In this document: positions 1-7,762 of the stretch, piece after piece
Position numbering within the stretch: the stretch's first letter is position 1
How the letters are laid out: each line of letters opens with the position of its first letter
Assembly: GCF_025506355.1 (NCBI RefSeq)
Contig: NZ_JANZYP010000076.1
Location: forward strand, 1-47,501
DNA length: 47,501 bases
Direction: 5' to 3'
Source: Sphaerisporangium corydalis
Lineage (GTDB): Bacteria > Actinomycetota > Actinomycetes > Streptosporangiales > Streptosporangiaceae
Made by a program: the position numbers and the translations under genes
The notes under the pieces: generated by a model
Database searches by the model: none
What the model saw: only the letters and a program-made list of their open reading frames with translations
What the model was told of the DNA's origin: nothing

Positions 1-425
1 TGGGGGTGGTCGAGGGGCGGGCCGGGGTGGTCGGATTCGGCGTCGGGGTGCGGGCGGGGACGGTCGGGGTCGGGGGATGGGTCGTAGGGGGCGGTGGCGA
101 GGGTGGTGGGGTGATGGTGGCTGAGGTGTTCCAGGTCGGTCAGCCAGTCGCGCGGGACCGTGAGTCCTTCGGGTCTGAGCCGGTAGAGCCGTTGCCTGCC
201 GTCGGGACGGACCTCCACGAGCCCGGCGTCCCGCAGCACCTTCAGGTGTTGTGAGACCGCCGCCTGGGTGACCTTTAGGTCGGCCATGAGCTCCGTCACC
301 GAGCGTTCGCCGGCCGTCAGCCGCTCCAGCAGGTGCCGCCGCGTCGGGTCGGCGAGGGCGGTGAAGGCGTCGGGACGGGCGTGCCTCAGCCGGGGCCTCC
401 CGGTCTTCCCGGTCTTCCCGCTCAT
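1..425 (-). CDS. ArsR-family transcriptional repressor (3' end cut by window edge)
   Basis: The reading frame starts at ATG 425-423 and stays open to the window edge, so the C-terminus is missing. About 140 codons are visible. After a basic N-terminus (MSGKTGKTGRPRLRHARPDA) comes an ArsR winged helix: FTALADPTRRHLLERL, then SVTELMADL, then the recognition helix VTQAAVSQHLKVLRDAGLV, then a wing ending RQRLYRL. The tail (WLTDLEHLSHHHPTTL) turns Pro/Asp/His-rich near the edge. The metal-binding CxC motif of arsenic or cadmium sensors is absent. ArsR proteins with this kind of core are often paired with an AHSA1/SRPBCC protein, which could lie beyond the edge. It is divergent from the ABC-F gene. 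A TTAG-N6-CTAA inverted repeat 62 bp upstream of its start is a candidate self-operator. Family certain; ligand and target unknown. Confidence 0.88.
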   Translation of the reverse strand, partial: MSGKTGKTGRPRLRHARPDAFTALADPTRRHLLERLTAGERSVTELMADLKVTQAAVSQHLKVLRDAGLVEVRPDGRQRLYRLRPEGLTVPRDWLTDLEHLSHHHPTTLATAPYDPSPDPDRPRPHPDAESDHPGPPLDHP

Positions 426-486
426 GCCGCGAACCTCCGAGACGCCGCCGGCTCCAGGCCCGCGCCGGGCGCCGTACCGCATCATA

Positions 487-500
487 TTAGTTCTTTCTAA
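487..500. promoter_or_regulatory. Inverted repeat TTAG-N6-CTAA, candidate ArsR operator
   Basis: TTAG (487-490), TTCTTT, CTAA (497-500) lies in the only AT-rich part of the ArsR/ABC-F intergenic region, about 60 bp upstream of the ArsR start. Position and symmetry suit autoregulation. This is inferred; no binding data. Confidence 0.4.
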
Positions 501-514
501 AGTATCAATCCTCA

Positions 515-531
515 GTACGGCCTGCCCGTAC
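515..531. promoter_or_regulatory. Inverted repeat GTACGG-N5-CCGTAC overlapping a -10-like hexamer
   Basis: Perfect 6-bp arms GTACGG (515-520) and CCGTAC (526-531) around CCTGC. The right arm overlaps TACACT (529-534), a plausible -10 for rightward transcription. Initiation near 541 would give the ABC-F gene a leader of about 130 nt. Confidence 0.35.
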
Positions 532-668
532 ACTAGGAACATGCGCACTCCCGATTGATCGGCGCACTCATGGAAGCGGGCCGAGCCGCACGGCTGCCCT
601 GCGACACTCCGGTCTCTTCCGACAGCACGTCCTTCGACCTCGTTCCCCTCTGGGAGTGTTCCCTCGCC

Positions 669-2267
669 ATGATCACTGCGTCTGACATCGAACTGCGCGC
701 CGGTTCCCGCCTGCTCATCGAGGGGGCGTCCTTCCGGGTCAACCCGGGCGACCGCATCGGCCTCGTGGGCCGCAACGGCGCGGGCAAGACCACGCTCACC
801 CGCGTCCTGGCCGGCGAGGGCCTTCCCGCCGCCGGCACGGTGACCGTCAGTGGTGAGGTCGGCTACCTGCCCCAGGACCCCCGCACCGGCGACCTGTCGG
901 TGCTCGCGAGCGACCGCATCCTCTCGGCCCGCGGCCTGGACGAGGTGCTGAGCGAGCTGCGCCAGGCCGAGCACGGCATGGCCTCCGACGTCGACCGCGT
1001 CCGCGACCGCGCGGTGCGCGCGTACGGCCGCCTGGAGGACCGCCTGCACGTCCTCGGGGGGTACGCGGCCGAGGCCGAGGCCGCCTCGATCGCCTCCAGC
1101 CTCGGGCTGCCCGACCGGGTGCTCAAGCAGCCGCTCCAGACCCTCTCCGGCGGGCAGCGCCGCCGCGTGGAATTGGCCCGGATTTTGTTCAGCGGAGCGG
1201 AGACTCTCCTGCTTGACGAGCCGACAAACCACCTCGATGCAGACTCAATCGGGTGGCTTCGTGATTTTTTACGATCTCACCAGGGCGGCTTGATCATTAT
1301 TAGCCACGATGTGGGCCTTCTTGAAGCGACGGTCAACAAGGTCCTGCACCTGGACGCCAACCGCTGCGTCATCGACACCTACAACGTCGGCTGGACCACG
1401 TATCTGGCCCAGCGGGAGACCGACGAGCGGCGCAGGAAGCGGGAGCGCGCCAACGCCGAACGCCAGGCCTCGCAGCTGATGTCGCAGGCCGACCGCATGC
1501 GCGCCAAGGCCACCAAGGCCAAGGCCGCCCAGGACATGGAACGGCGCGCGAAGCGCCTGCTGGCCGGGGTCGAGGAGGAGCGGCGCAGCGACAAGGTGGC
1601 CAAGCTCCGCTTCCCCGATCCGGCGCCCTGCGGCCGCACCCCGCTCACCGCCACCGCCCTGTCGAAGTCCTACGGCTCGCTGGAGGTGTTCACCGACGTG
1701 GACGCCGCCGTCGACCGGGGCAGCCGCGTCGTGGTCCTCGGCCTCAACGGCGCGGGCAAGACCACGCTGCTGCGCATGCTCGGCGGGATAGAAAAGCCCG
1801 ACTCCGGCGAGGTTCGCCCAGGTCACGGCCTCAAGCTCGGCTACTACGCCCAGGAGCACGAGACCCTGGACGCCGGGCGCAGCGTGCTGGAGAACATGCG
1901 CTCGGCCGGCCCCGACGTCCCCGACGTCAGTTTGCGTAAAGTTCTGGGCTCGTTTCTGTTCTCCGGAGACGATGCCGACAAGCCCGCCTCCGTGCTCTCC
2001 GGAGGGGAGAAGACCCGCCTGGCCCTGGCCACACTGGTGCTTTCGAGCGCCAACGTCCTCCTGCTCGACGAGCCGACGAACAACCTCGACCCGATCAGCC
2101 GCGATCAGGTACTTTCCGCGTTGAGGTCCTATTCTGGGGCAATTGTCCTCGTTACACACGATGAGGGGGCCGTAGCGGCTCTGCGACCGGATAGGGTGAT
2201 CTTGCTACCAGACGGAGTGGAAGACGCTTGGAGCGATGAATTTTCCGATCTTGTGGCACTCGCCTGA
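669..2267 (+). CDS. ABC-F family ATPase (ribosome-associated type)
   Basis: This 532-aa protein has two ATP-binding cassettes and no membrane segments, the hallmark of ABC-F proteins, which act at the ribosomal E site rather than in transport. Cassette 1 has Walker A GRNGAGKTT (about residues 35-42), signature LSGGQRRRVELA and Walker B LLLDEPTNHLD. A charged helical linker rich in Arg/Lys/Ala follows (about 245-310). Cassette 2 has Walker A GLNGAGKTT, signature LSGGEKTRLALA and Walker B LLLDEPTNNLD. I chose ATG 669 because homology to the family begins there (MITASDIELRAG) with a GGGAG upstream at 651; the frame extends back to 555 with no family sequence. Codon use drops in GC in two patches (about 1174-1325 and 2107-2265), and codon 201 (1269-1271) is TTA, a rare leucine codon in these genomes. 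It could be a translation factor or an antibiotic-resistance ABC-F; sequence alone does not decide. Confidence 0.93.
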   Translation: MITASDIELRAGSRLLIEGASFRVNPGDRIGLVGRNGAGKTTLTRVLAGEGLPAAGTVTVSGEVGYLPQDPRTGDLSVLASDRILSARGLDEVLSELRQAEHGMASDVDRVRDRAVRAYGRLEDRLHVLGGYAAEAEAASIASSLGLPDRVLKQPLQTLSGGQRRRVELARILFSGAETLLLDEPTNHLDADSIGWLRDFLRSHQGGLIIISHDVGLLEATVNKVLHLDANRCVIDTYNVGWTTYLAQRETDERRRKRERANAERQASQLMSQADRMRAKATKAKAAQDMERRAKRLLAGVEEERRSDKVAKLRFPDPAPCGRTPLTATALSKSYGSLEVFTDVDAAVDRGSRVVVLGLNGAGKTTLLRMLGGIEKPDSGEVRPGHGLKLGYYAQEHETLDAGRSVLENMRSAGPDVPDVSLRKVLGSFLFSGDDADKPASVLSGGEKTRLALATLVLSSANVLLLDEPTNNLDPISRDQVLSALRSYSGAIVLVTHDEGAVAALRPDRVILLPDGVEDAWSDEFSDLVALA

Positions 2268-2381
2268 TCTTAATTTGAGCGGGTACGGATCTTTTCCCAT
2301 GGAGTAGGTAGCCGATCCGGCTGAAATGACTGATCATGGCGTGAGTAACGCTGCGGAAGTCTGGCACTACAGGAGGTACTC

Positions 2382-2597
2382 GTGGCCGAGACTCTGAAGA
2401 AGGGCACCCGGGTGACCGGGGCCGACCGTGAAAAACTGGCCGCCGACCTTAAGAAGCGCTATGCCGCGGGTGAGAGCATCCGCGCGCTTGCCGCTTCGAC
2501 CGGCAGGTCATACGGGTTCATCCACCGCATTCTCAGCGAGTCCGGAGTGACTCTGCGGGGGCGCGGGGGAGCCACCCGAGGCAAGTCGAAGCGCTAG
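2382..2597 (+). CDS. Small helix-turn-helix protein
   Basis: A 71-aa basic protein that is essentially one HTH: an N-terminal helix (GADREKLAADLKKRYAAGES), then IRALAASTGRSYGFIHRILS as the helix-turn-helix, then a basic tail GRGGATRGKSKR. The GTG start at 2382 is fixed by a very strong Shine-Dalgarno, AGGAGGT at 2371-2377, four bases upstream. It lies 114 bp after the ABC-F stop in the same direction and may have its own promoter. Small stand-alone HTH proteins of this kind are common in actinomycetes; the target is unknown. Expected to bind DNA in the cytoplasm. Confidence 0.85.
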   Translation: MAETLKKGTRVTGADREKLAADLKKRYAAGESIRALAASTGRSYGFIHRILSESGVTLRGRGGATRGKSKR

Positions 2598-2670
2598 AAA
2601 AGGCCGCCTCGGATACGCGCGACCGCAGCCGCTCGTCCCGTTCAGTCGAAACCCGTCCCGCCCGCGCCGG

Positions 2671-2684
2671 TAGAATCTGATTCT
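2671..2684 (+). promoter_or_regulatory. Palindromic operator overlapping a -10 box upstream of the enoyl-CoA hydratase gene
   Basis: AGAATC-T-GATTCT (2672-2684) is a perfect odd-centred palindrome. TAGAAT (2671-2676) matches the -10 consensus at five of six positions. A repressor bound here would block the promoter, giving a leader of about 55 nt. TetR-type lipid-metabolism regulators use similarly sized palindromes, but the regulator is not identified. Confidence 0.45.
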
Positions 2685-2740
2685 GGAACCTCACCGGGTT
2701 CGGGCGTGACGGGACAGCGACATGACGGACGGAGCGGGCG

Positions 2741-3649
2741 ATGCCGGAAGCGACGCTTGGGGGGAGTGCGGCGGCGATCTCGGTGGGCGAGGGTGTCGAG
2801 CCGGGCACGGAAGGAGCGCTCACGCGCCCCGGAGGGGTGCGCGGCGAAACCGAGAGAACCCTTACGAGCGAGGAGCTCGCGGAGATCGGTCTGCGCTTCG
2901 AGGTGGACGGCGAGATCGCGACGATCACATTGGACCGGCCGGACAAGCGCAACGCGCAGACGTTCGCCACCTGGTCGGCTCTGGCTCGGATCGGCAGAAC
3001 GCTGCCTGAGCAGGTGCGCGTCGTCGTGGTCAGAGGCGAGGGGCCGTCCTTCTCCGCAGGGATCGACCTGCGAACATTCACTCCGGAAGGGGTGCCGGGG
3101 CAGGGCTCGTTCGCGTCCGCGGCCGCGCTCGACGACGGCACGTTCGAAAAGCGGATCACCGAGGCCCAGCAGGGCTTCCTGTGGTTGCGCCGCCCGGACA
3201 TCGTGTCGATCGCGGTGGTACAAGGACATGCGATCGGGGCCGGATTCCAACTGGCCCTGTCCTGTGACCTGCGGATCCTCGCCGACGACGCGAGGTTCTG
3301 CATGAAGGAGCCCGCGCTCGGCCTGGTCCCCGACCTGACGGGCACCAAGCCGCTGGTCGACCTCGTCGGGGTGGCCAGAGCGGTGGAGATCTGCCTGACC
3401 GCCCGGACCATCGAGGCCGGGGAGGCGCTGCGGCTCGGCCTGGCCGAGCAGGTGGTCCCGAGAGAGGAGCTGCCCGAGGCCACGCGAACGCTGGCGACGG
3501 CACTGCTGTCGACGAACAGGGACGCGGCGACGGCGACCAAGAGGCTGCTCCACGGCGCCGTGGGCCGGACGCTGGAGGAGCAGTGCGCGGCCGAGCGGGC
3601 CGAGCAGGCCGTCCGCATCCGGGCGTTGTTCGGGGGCACCGGCTCGTAG
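2741..3649 (+). CDS. Enoyl-CoA hydratase/isomerase (crotonase) family protein
   Basis: 302 aa. The crotonase fold starts near residue 50 (LRFEVDGEIATITLDRPDKR) after an unusually long, low-complexity N-terminal extension. Oxyanion-hole segments are FSAGIDLR (with SAGID) and HAIGAGFQLALSCDLRI. The catalytic glutamate of the second active-site loop is present (E190 in KEPALGLVPD), but the position of the first catalytic glutamate of hydratases is Gln170 (GAGFQLAL). True hydration of enoyl-CoA may therefore be lost or altered; an isomerase, hydrolase or other crotonase activity is possible. ATG 2741 is chosen for the GGAG six bases upstream; a GTG near residue 33 is an alternative. It follows the HTH gene and has its own candidate promoter with a palindrome at 2671-2684. 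Cytoplasmic acyl-CoA metabolism is the family role. Confidence 0.88.
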   Translation: MPEATLGGSAAAISVGEGVEPGTEGALTRPGGVRGETERTLTSEELAEIGLRFEVDGEIATITLDRPDKRNAQTFATWSALARIGRTLPEQVRVVVVRGEGPSFSAGIDLRTFTPEGVPGQGSFASAAALDDGTFEKRITEAQQGFLWLRRPDIVSIAVVQGHAIGAGFQLALSCDLRILADDARFCMKEPALGLVPDLTGTKPLVDLVGVARAVEICLTARTIEAGEALRLGLAEQVVPREELPEATRTLATALLSTNRDAATATKRLLHGAVGRTLEEQCAAERAEQAVRIRALFGGTGS

Positions 3650-3774
3650 GTGATCGTTCGCCCTGAGCTGACCCGGGAATCACGCGACCGTTTCCCGTGC
3701 TTCGCCGAAGGAGCAATTGGGGGCGCACGCCCTCGTAGCGGTACACGCGGGGAGAGGACCGGCGAAGGACCACG

Positions 3775-5649
3775 ATGGCGATGTTGGGCGGGGGATACGG
3801 GCCGCAGGTGATGCGGTCCCTGCGGCGGGACAGTTCGGTGACCAAGGAGCGGCTCACGCCGGGCACGGTGCCGCGCATCGCCCGGTACGCCAGGCCGTAC
3901 CGCCGGCAGATCGCCGGCTTCCTGGCGCTGGTGGTGCTGGACGCGGTCATCGTGATCGCCAACCCGCTGCTGCTCAAGTCGATCATCGACCAGGGCATCG
4001 TGCCGCACCGCAGCGACGTGGTCGTCCGGCTCGCGCTGGTGATCGCCGGGCTGGCCGTGCTGGACGCCGGGCTCGGGCTCGCCCAGCGCTGGTTCTCCTC
4101 GCGCATCGGCGAGGGCCTGATCTACGACCTGCGCACCGAGGTCTTCGACCACGTGCAGCGCATGCCCGTGGCGTTCTTCATGCGCGCCCAGACGGGCGCC
4201 CTGGTGTCCCGGCTGAACGGTGACGTCATCGGCGCCCAGCGCGCGATCACCAGCACACTGTCGGCCGTGGTCTCCAACGTCGTGAGCCTGGTGATGGTGC
4301 TCGGCGCGATGCTGATCCTGTCGTGGCAGGTCACGCTGGTCGCCCTCATCCTGCTGCCGATCTTCATCTTCCCGGCCCGGTGGGTCGGGCGCCGCATGTC
4401 GGGGCTGACCCGCGAGCAGATGCAGCTCGACGCCGAGATGAGCTCGGTGATGACCGAGCGCTTCAACGTGGCGGGCGCCATGGTCGCCAAGCTGTACGGG
4501 CGGCCGGACGACGAGGCGGTCCACTTCGGCGGGCGCGCCGGCCGGGTGCGCGACCTCGGCATCACCGTCGGCATGTACGGCACGGTGTTCCGGGTGGCGC
4601 TCGGCCTGGTCGCGGCGCTGGCCACCGCCCTGGTCTACGGCGTGGGCGGCGTGCTGGTCGTCGAGGGCACGTTCGCGATCGGCACCCTGGTCGCGCTCGC
4701 GGCGATGCTCATGCGGCTCTACGGCCCGCTGACCAGCCTGTCCAACGTCCACGTGGACGTGATGACCGCCCTGGTGAGCTTCGACCGGGTCTTCGAGGTG
4801 CTCGACCTCAAGCCGATGGTCGCGGACGCCCCGGACGCGCGGCCGCTGCCGGGCGGGCCCGTCACCATCGAGTTCGACGACGTCTGGTTCCGCTACCCGG
4901 CGGCCGAGGAGGTGTCGCTCGCGTCCCTGGAGTCGGTGGCGCGGCCCGACACCGGGCCGAGCCAGGAGGTGCTGACGGGGGTGAGCTTCACCGCGCGGCC
5001 CGGCGAGCTGATCGCGCTCGTCGGCCATTCCGGCGCGGGCAAGACCACCATCACCGCGCTGGTCTCCCGGCTGTACGACGTGACCCGCGGCGCGGTGCGC
5101 ATCAACGGCGCCGACGTGCGAGACCTCACCATGTCCTCCCTGCGCGAGGCCGTCGGCGTCGTGATGCAGGACGCCCACCTGTTCCACGACACGATCGGCG
5201 CCAACCTGCGGTACGCCCGGCCCGGCGCGACCGACGAGGAGATCTGGGAGGCGCTGCGCGCCGCGCAGATCGGCGAGCTGATCGAGGCCATGCCGGACGG
5301 CCTGGACACCGTCGTCGGCGACCGGGGCTACCGGCTGTCGGGCGGCGAGAAGCAGCGGGTGGCGCTGGCCCGGCTGCTGCTCAAGGCGCCGAGGGTGGTC
5401 GTACTCGACGAGGCCACGGCGCACCTCGACTCCGAGTCCGAGGCCGCGGTCCAGCGGGCACTGAAGGCGGCGCTGGCGGGACGGACCTCGCTGGTGATCG
5501 CCCACCGCCTCTCGACGATCCGCGAGGCCGACACGATCCTGGTCGTCCAGGACGGCCGGGTGGTGGAGCGCGGCCGCCACGACGAGCTGCTGGAGGCCAA
5601 CGGCGCCTACGCCGAGCTGTACCGCACCCAGTTCGAACACCAGAGCTGA
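3775..5649 (+). CDS. ABC exporter half-transporter (TMD-NBD fusion)
   Basis: 624 aa with an ABCB/MsbA-like layout. A basic cytoplasmic N-terminus precedes about six membrane helices (residues 40-340, e.g. FLALVVLDAVIVIANPLLLK and VVSNVVSLVMVLGAMLILSW). A nucleotide-binding domain follows (about 365-620) with Walker A GHSGAGKTT near 416, Q-loop VMQDAHLF, signature LSGGEKQRVALARLLL, Walker B RVVVLDEATAHLD and H-loop IAHRLST. All catalytic motifs are intact. It should homodimerise or pair with another half-transporter to export a lipid, peptide or drug. ATG 3775 has AAGGA five bases upstream. No partner gene is adjacent; it stands alone, facing the convergent sulfotransferase gene. Substrate cannot be inferred. 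Confidence 0.93.
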   Translation: MAMLGGGYGPQVMRSLRRDSSVTKERLTPGTVPRIARYARPYRRQIAGFLALVVLDAVIVIANPLLLKSIIDQGIVPHRSDVVVRLALVIAGLAVLDAGLGLAQRWFSSRIGEGLIYDLRTEVFDHVQRMPVAFFMRAQTGALVSRLNGDVIGAQRAITSTLSAVVSNVVSLVMVLGAMLILSWQVTLVALILLPIFIFPARWVGRRMSGLTREQMQLDAEMSSVMTERFNVAGAMVAKLYGRPDDEAVHFGGRAGRVRDLGITVGMYGTVFRVALGLVAALATALVYGVGGVLVVEGTFAIGTLVALAAMLMRLYGPLTSLSNVHVDVMTALVSFDRVFEVLDLKPMVADAPDARPLPGGPVTIEFDDVWFRYPAAEEVSLASLESVARPDTGPSQEVLTGVSFTARPGELIALVGHSGAGKTTITALVSRLYDVTRGAVRINGADVRDLTMSSLREAVGVVMQDAHLFHDTIGANLRYARPGATDEEIWEALRAAQIGELIEAMPDGLDTVVGDRGYRLSGGEKQRVALARLLLKAPRVVVLDEATAHLDSESEAAVQRALKAALAGRTSLVIAHRLSTIREADTILVVQDGRVVERGRHDELLEANGAYAELYRTQFEHQS

Positions 5650-5684
5650 CCACGCCGGGCGCCGGTCCGACGAGCCGGAGCGCG

Positions 5685-5708
5685 GGACCCGCCCCCGCGG
5701 CGGGGTCC
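5685..5708. terminator. GC-rich hairpin between convergent genes
   Basis: GGACCCGCC (5685-5693) pairs with GGCGGGGTCC (5699-5708) with one bulged G. It lies between the exporter stop (5649) and the sulfotransferase stop (5740), so it could serve both. No T-tract, as is usual in actinomycetes. Confidence 0.5.
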
Positions 5709-5739
5709 GATGGAGCCGACCCGGGGTACGGGGCCGGGG

Positions 5740-6693
5740 TCAGAGGTAGCCGAGCCGGGCCATCTCCTCCTTGGCCACCTTCTCCACCAGCGAGGCGTCG
5801 TCCGGCCGAAGGCGGGCGCGCCAGGAGCCGACCTTGGGCGCCGCCGCCCCGTACAGGGCCACCTTGGAGACCCGGGTCTCCAGGAAGCCGGAGATCGCCG
5901 CGATGGTCTCGCCAGGAGAGCCGGCCATGTCCTCGTAGCGGACCGTCAGGAGCTGGTCGCGCGGGACCTCCTGGCGCAGCGCGGCGCTCAGGCGGACGGC
6001 GCTGCGCCAGCGCAGCGCGCACTTGCCCGCGAGCTCCATCGCCGACCACTTCTCGCGGTGCTCGCTGGCGTTGACGCCGAGGAACGGGTTCGGGAACTCG
6101 GTCTCGTCGCTGAGCATGCTCGGCCGGAACCAGCGCATGGAGGCCCGGTCGGCGAGCATGTCGGCGGTGACGTCCCTGGCGTCCCGGATGAGCTGGACGA
6201 ACCGGGCGTCGGGGAAGGCCTGGAGCAGCACCGGGGCGCTGTACAGCAGGTCGGGGTTGGCGTCGCCGAACCGGACGATGGTGCCGGGCGAGACGCACGG
6301 GCCCGGGCCGGTGACCGCGCCGGCCTCGCGGCAGGACGCCGGGCATTCGGCGCAGGCGCCGGGGACGATCTGCCAGGCCTCGGCGAGCGCGTCGCGCAGC
6401 ACCCGGACGGCGCCGCCGCCTGTCCTGCGCATGATCGACGGCCGCCGCGCGAACGCGTAGACGACGTGCGCGACCGCCGCCCTGCCCATGGTCACGTGGA
6501 AGCCGGGGGAGCGTTTCAGGGCGCGCGCGAGCAGGTCCGCGCCGGAGTGCGGGGCGCCGAGCACGAACACCGGCCTACGGACCTTGATGCCGTTGACCAC
6601 GAGAATGTGGGTCGGGGGTCGCATAAGTGAGGACAGTCTGACACCCTTTGCGAGGTGAACGAACCGGCCACGCCCCGCCCATCGGTGGCACAT
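5740..6693 (-). CDS. Sulfotransferase-like family protein
   Basis: 317 aa. The PAPS-binding P-loop region is VFVLGAPHSGADLLARALK (about 43-60), and the 3'-phosphate motif appears as LIRDARDVTADML near residue 170. Later family elements (RYEDMAGSPGETIAAISGFL) are also present, so a PAPS-dependent sulfotransferase fold is well supported. Between the two PAPS motifs is an insertion with four cysteines, C114, C117, C121 and C133 (CAECPASC...PGPC), which could bind metal or form disulfides. ATG 6693 has a good AGGTGAGG site; Met24 (6624) is where similarity to the family begins but has no clear ribosome site, so the true start may be either. Acceptor unknown. It is divergent from the LD-carboxypeptidase gene. 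Confidence 0.8.
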   Translation of the reverse strand: MCHRWAGRGRFVHLAKGVRLSSLMRPPTHILVVNGIKVRRPVFVLGAPHSGADLLARALKRSPGFHVTMGRAAVAHVVYAFARRPSIMRRTGGGAVRVLRDALAEAWQIVPGACAECPASCREAGAVTGPGPCVSPGTIVRFGDANPDLLYSAPVLLQAFPDARFVQLIRDARDVTADMLADRASMRWFRPSMLSDETEFPNPFLGVNASEHREKWSAMELAGKCALRWRSAVRLSAALRQEVPRDQLLTVRYEDMAGSPGETIAAISGFLETRVSKVALYGAAAPKVGSWRARLRPDDASLVEKVAKEEMARLGYL

Positions 6694-6797
6694 GGCCTCA
6701 CCTGGGTAAGACTACTCACTGTGGCGGGCATTTCCGCCGTTTTAGGCATTTCTGTCATCGGTGAACCGGGACAGACCGACGTCCACGGAGCGTCTCG

Positions 6798-7724
6798 ATG
6801 ACCAGCCACCGGCTCTGGATCCCGGCCCGGCTCCGCTCCGGCGACCGGGTCGCCGTCGTCGCGCCCTCCGGCCCCGTCGACCCGGTCCTGCTCGCGGGCG
6901 GCCGCCAGATCCTCACCGAGATCGGCCTGGACGTGGTCGTCATGCCGAGGGTGCTCAACCGCCGAGGCTACCTCGCCGGATCGGACGCCGGCCGGGCGGC
7001 GGACCTGCAGGACGCGTGGTGCGACCCGGACGTGCGCGCGGTGATCTGCGCCAGGGGCGGCTACGGCGCCACCCGCCTGCTCGACCTGCTCGACTGGGCC
7101 GCCATGGAGGCCGCCCGTCCCAAGATCCTGCTCGGGTCGAGCGACATCACCGCCCTGCACCGGGCCTTCGCCGTGCGGCTGGGCGTGGCGAGCTGCTTCG
7201 GGCCGATGCCCGCGTGCAGCACCCTGGGCGCCGCCGGCGGGCCCGAGCGCGACTCGCTGGAACACCTGTGCACGTCGCTGTTCGAGATGGAGACGCCCAC
7301 GCCGGTGGCCGGTGACCAGGTGATCGTGCCCGGCCACGCCGAGGGCCCGCTCACCGGCGGCAACCTGACGCTGCTCGCGTCCCTGTGCGGCACCCCGCAC
7401 GCCATGCGCGCCCAGGGGCACATCGTGCTGCTGGAGGACGTCGGCGAGGAGCCGTACCGCGTCGACCGCATGATCACCCAGTTGCTCCAGGCCGGCTGCC
7501 TGAACGGCGCCATCGGCATCGTCCTCGGCTCGTGGGTGGACTGCGGGGAGCCGATGGGGGTGCTGATCGAGCGGCTGGCCCCGCTCGGCGTGCCGATGAT
7601 CGCCGGGCTGCCGATCGGGCATGGATCACCACAGTTCACGGCATGGATGGGAGCCGATGCGGTCATTGATACCGAATCGTGCTCTTTGACTTGCCTGTTC
7701 CGCGATCCTGCTACGGCACTGTAA
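6798..7724 (+). CDS. LD-carboxypeptidase / MccF-like peptidase (family S66)
   Basis: 308 aa, the usual size for S66 serine peptidases that cleave the L,D bond of muramyl tetrapeptides or inactivate microcin C-like compounds. The unusual Ser-Glu-His triad is visible: Ser115 in LLGSSDITAL, Glu213 in VLLEDVGEEPY and His275 in GLPIGHGSP. The N-terminal part ICARGGYGATRLLD matches the family's GG-R-G-Y-G-x-R-LL motif. No signal peptide, so a cytoplasmic role such as peptidoglycan recycling is likely. ATG 6798 has GGAG eight bases upstream. The gene is monocistronic or reads into 7763 after a 38-bp gap. LdcA versus MccF cannot be separated with certainty. Confidence 0.92.
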   Translation: MTSHRLWIPARLRSGDRVAVVAPSGPVDPVLLAGGRQILTEIGLDVVVMPRVLNRRGYLAGSDAGRAADLQDAWCDPDVRAVICARGGYGATRLLDLLDWAAMEAARPKILLGSSDITALHRAFAVRLGVASCFGPMPACSTLGAAGGPERDSLEHLCTSLFEMETPTPVAGDQVIVPGHAEGPLTGGNLTLLASLCGTPHAMRAQGHIVLLEDVGEEPYRVDRMITQLLQAGCLNGAIGIVLGSWVDCGEPMGVLIERLAPLGVPMIAGLPIGHGSPQFTAWMGADAVIDTESCSLTCLFRDPATAL

Positions 7725-7762
7725 CGCTGGTCGGGGGTAGACGGCCGTAGTTGGGAGCCTGC

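Noticed and set aside
669-2267. Calling the ABC-F protein an antibiotic-resistance determinant
   Set aside because: Both housekeeping and resistance ABC-F proteins have the same motifs. Nothing specific to resistance is visible.
2533-5640. A 1035-codon open frame on the minus strand
   Set aside because: It is antisense to the crotonase and ABC exporter genes, which have clear family motifs. Its product is low-complexity and His/Arg/Gln-rich, as expected for a GC-rich shadow frame.
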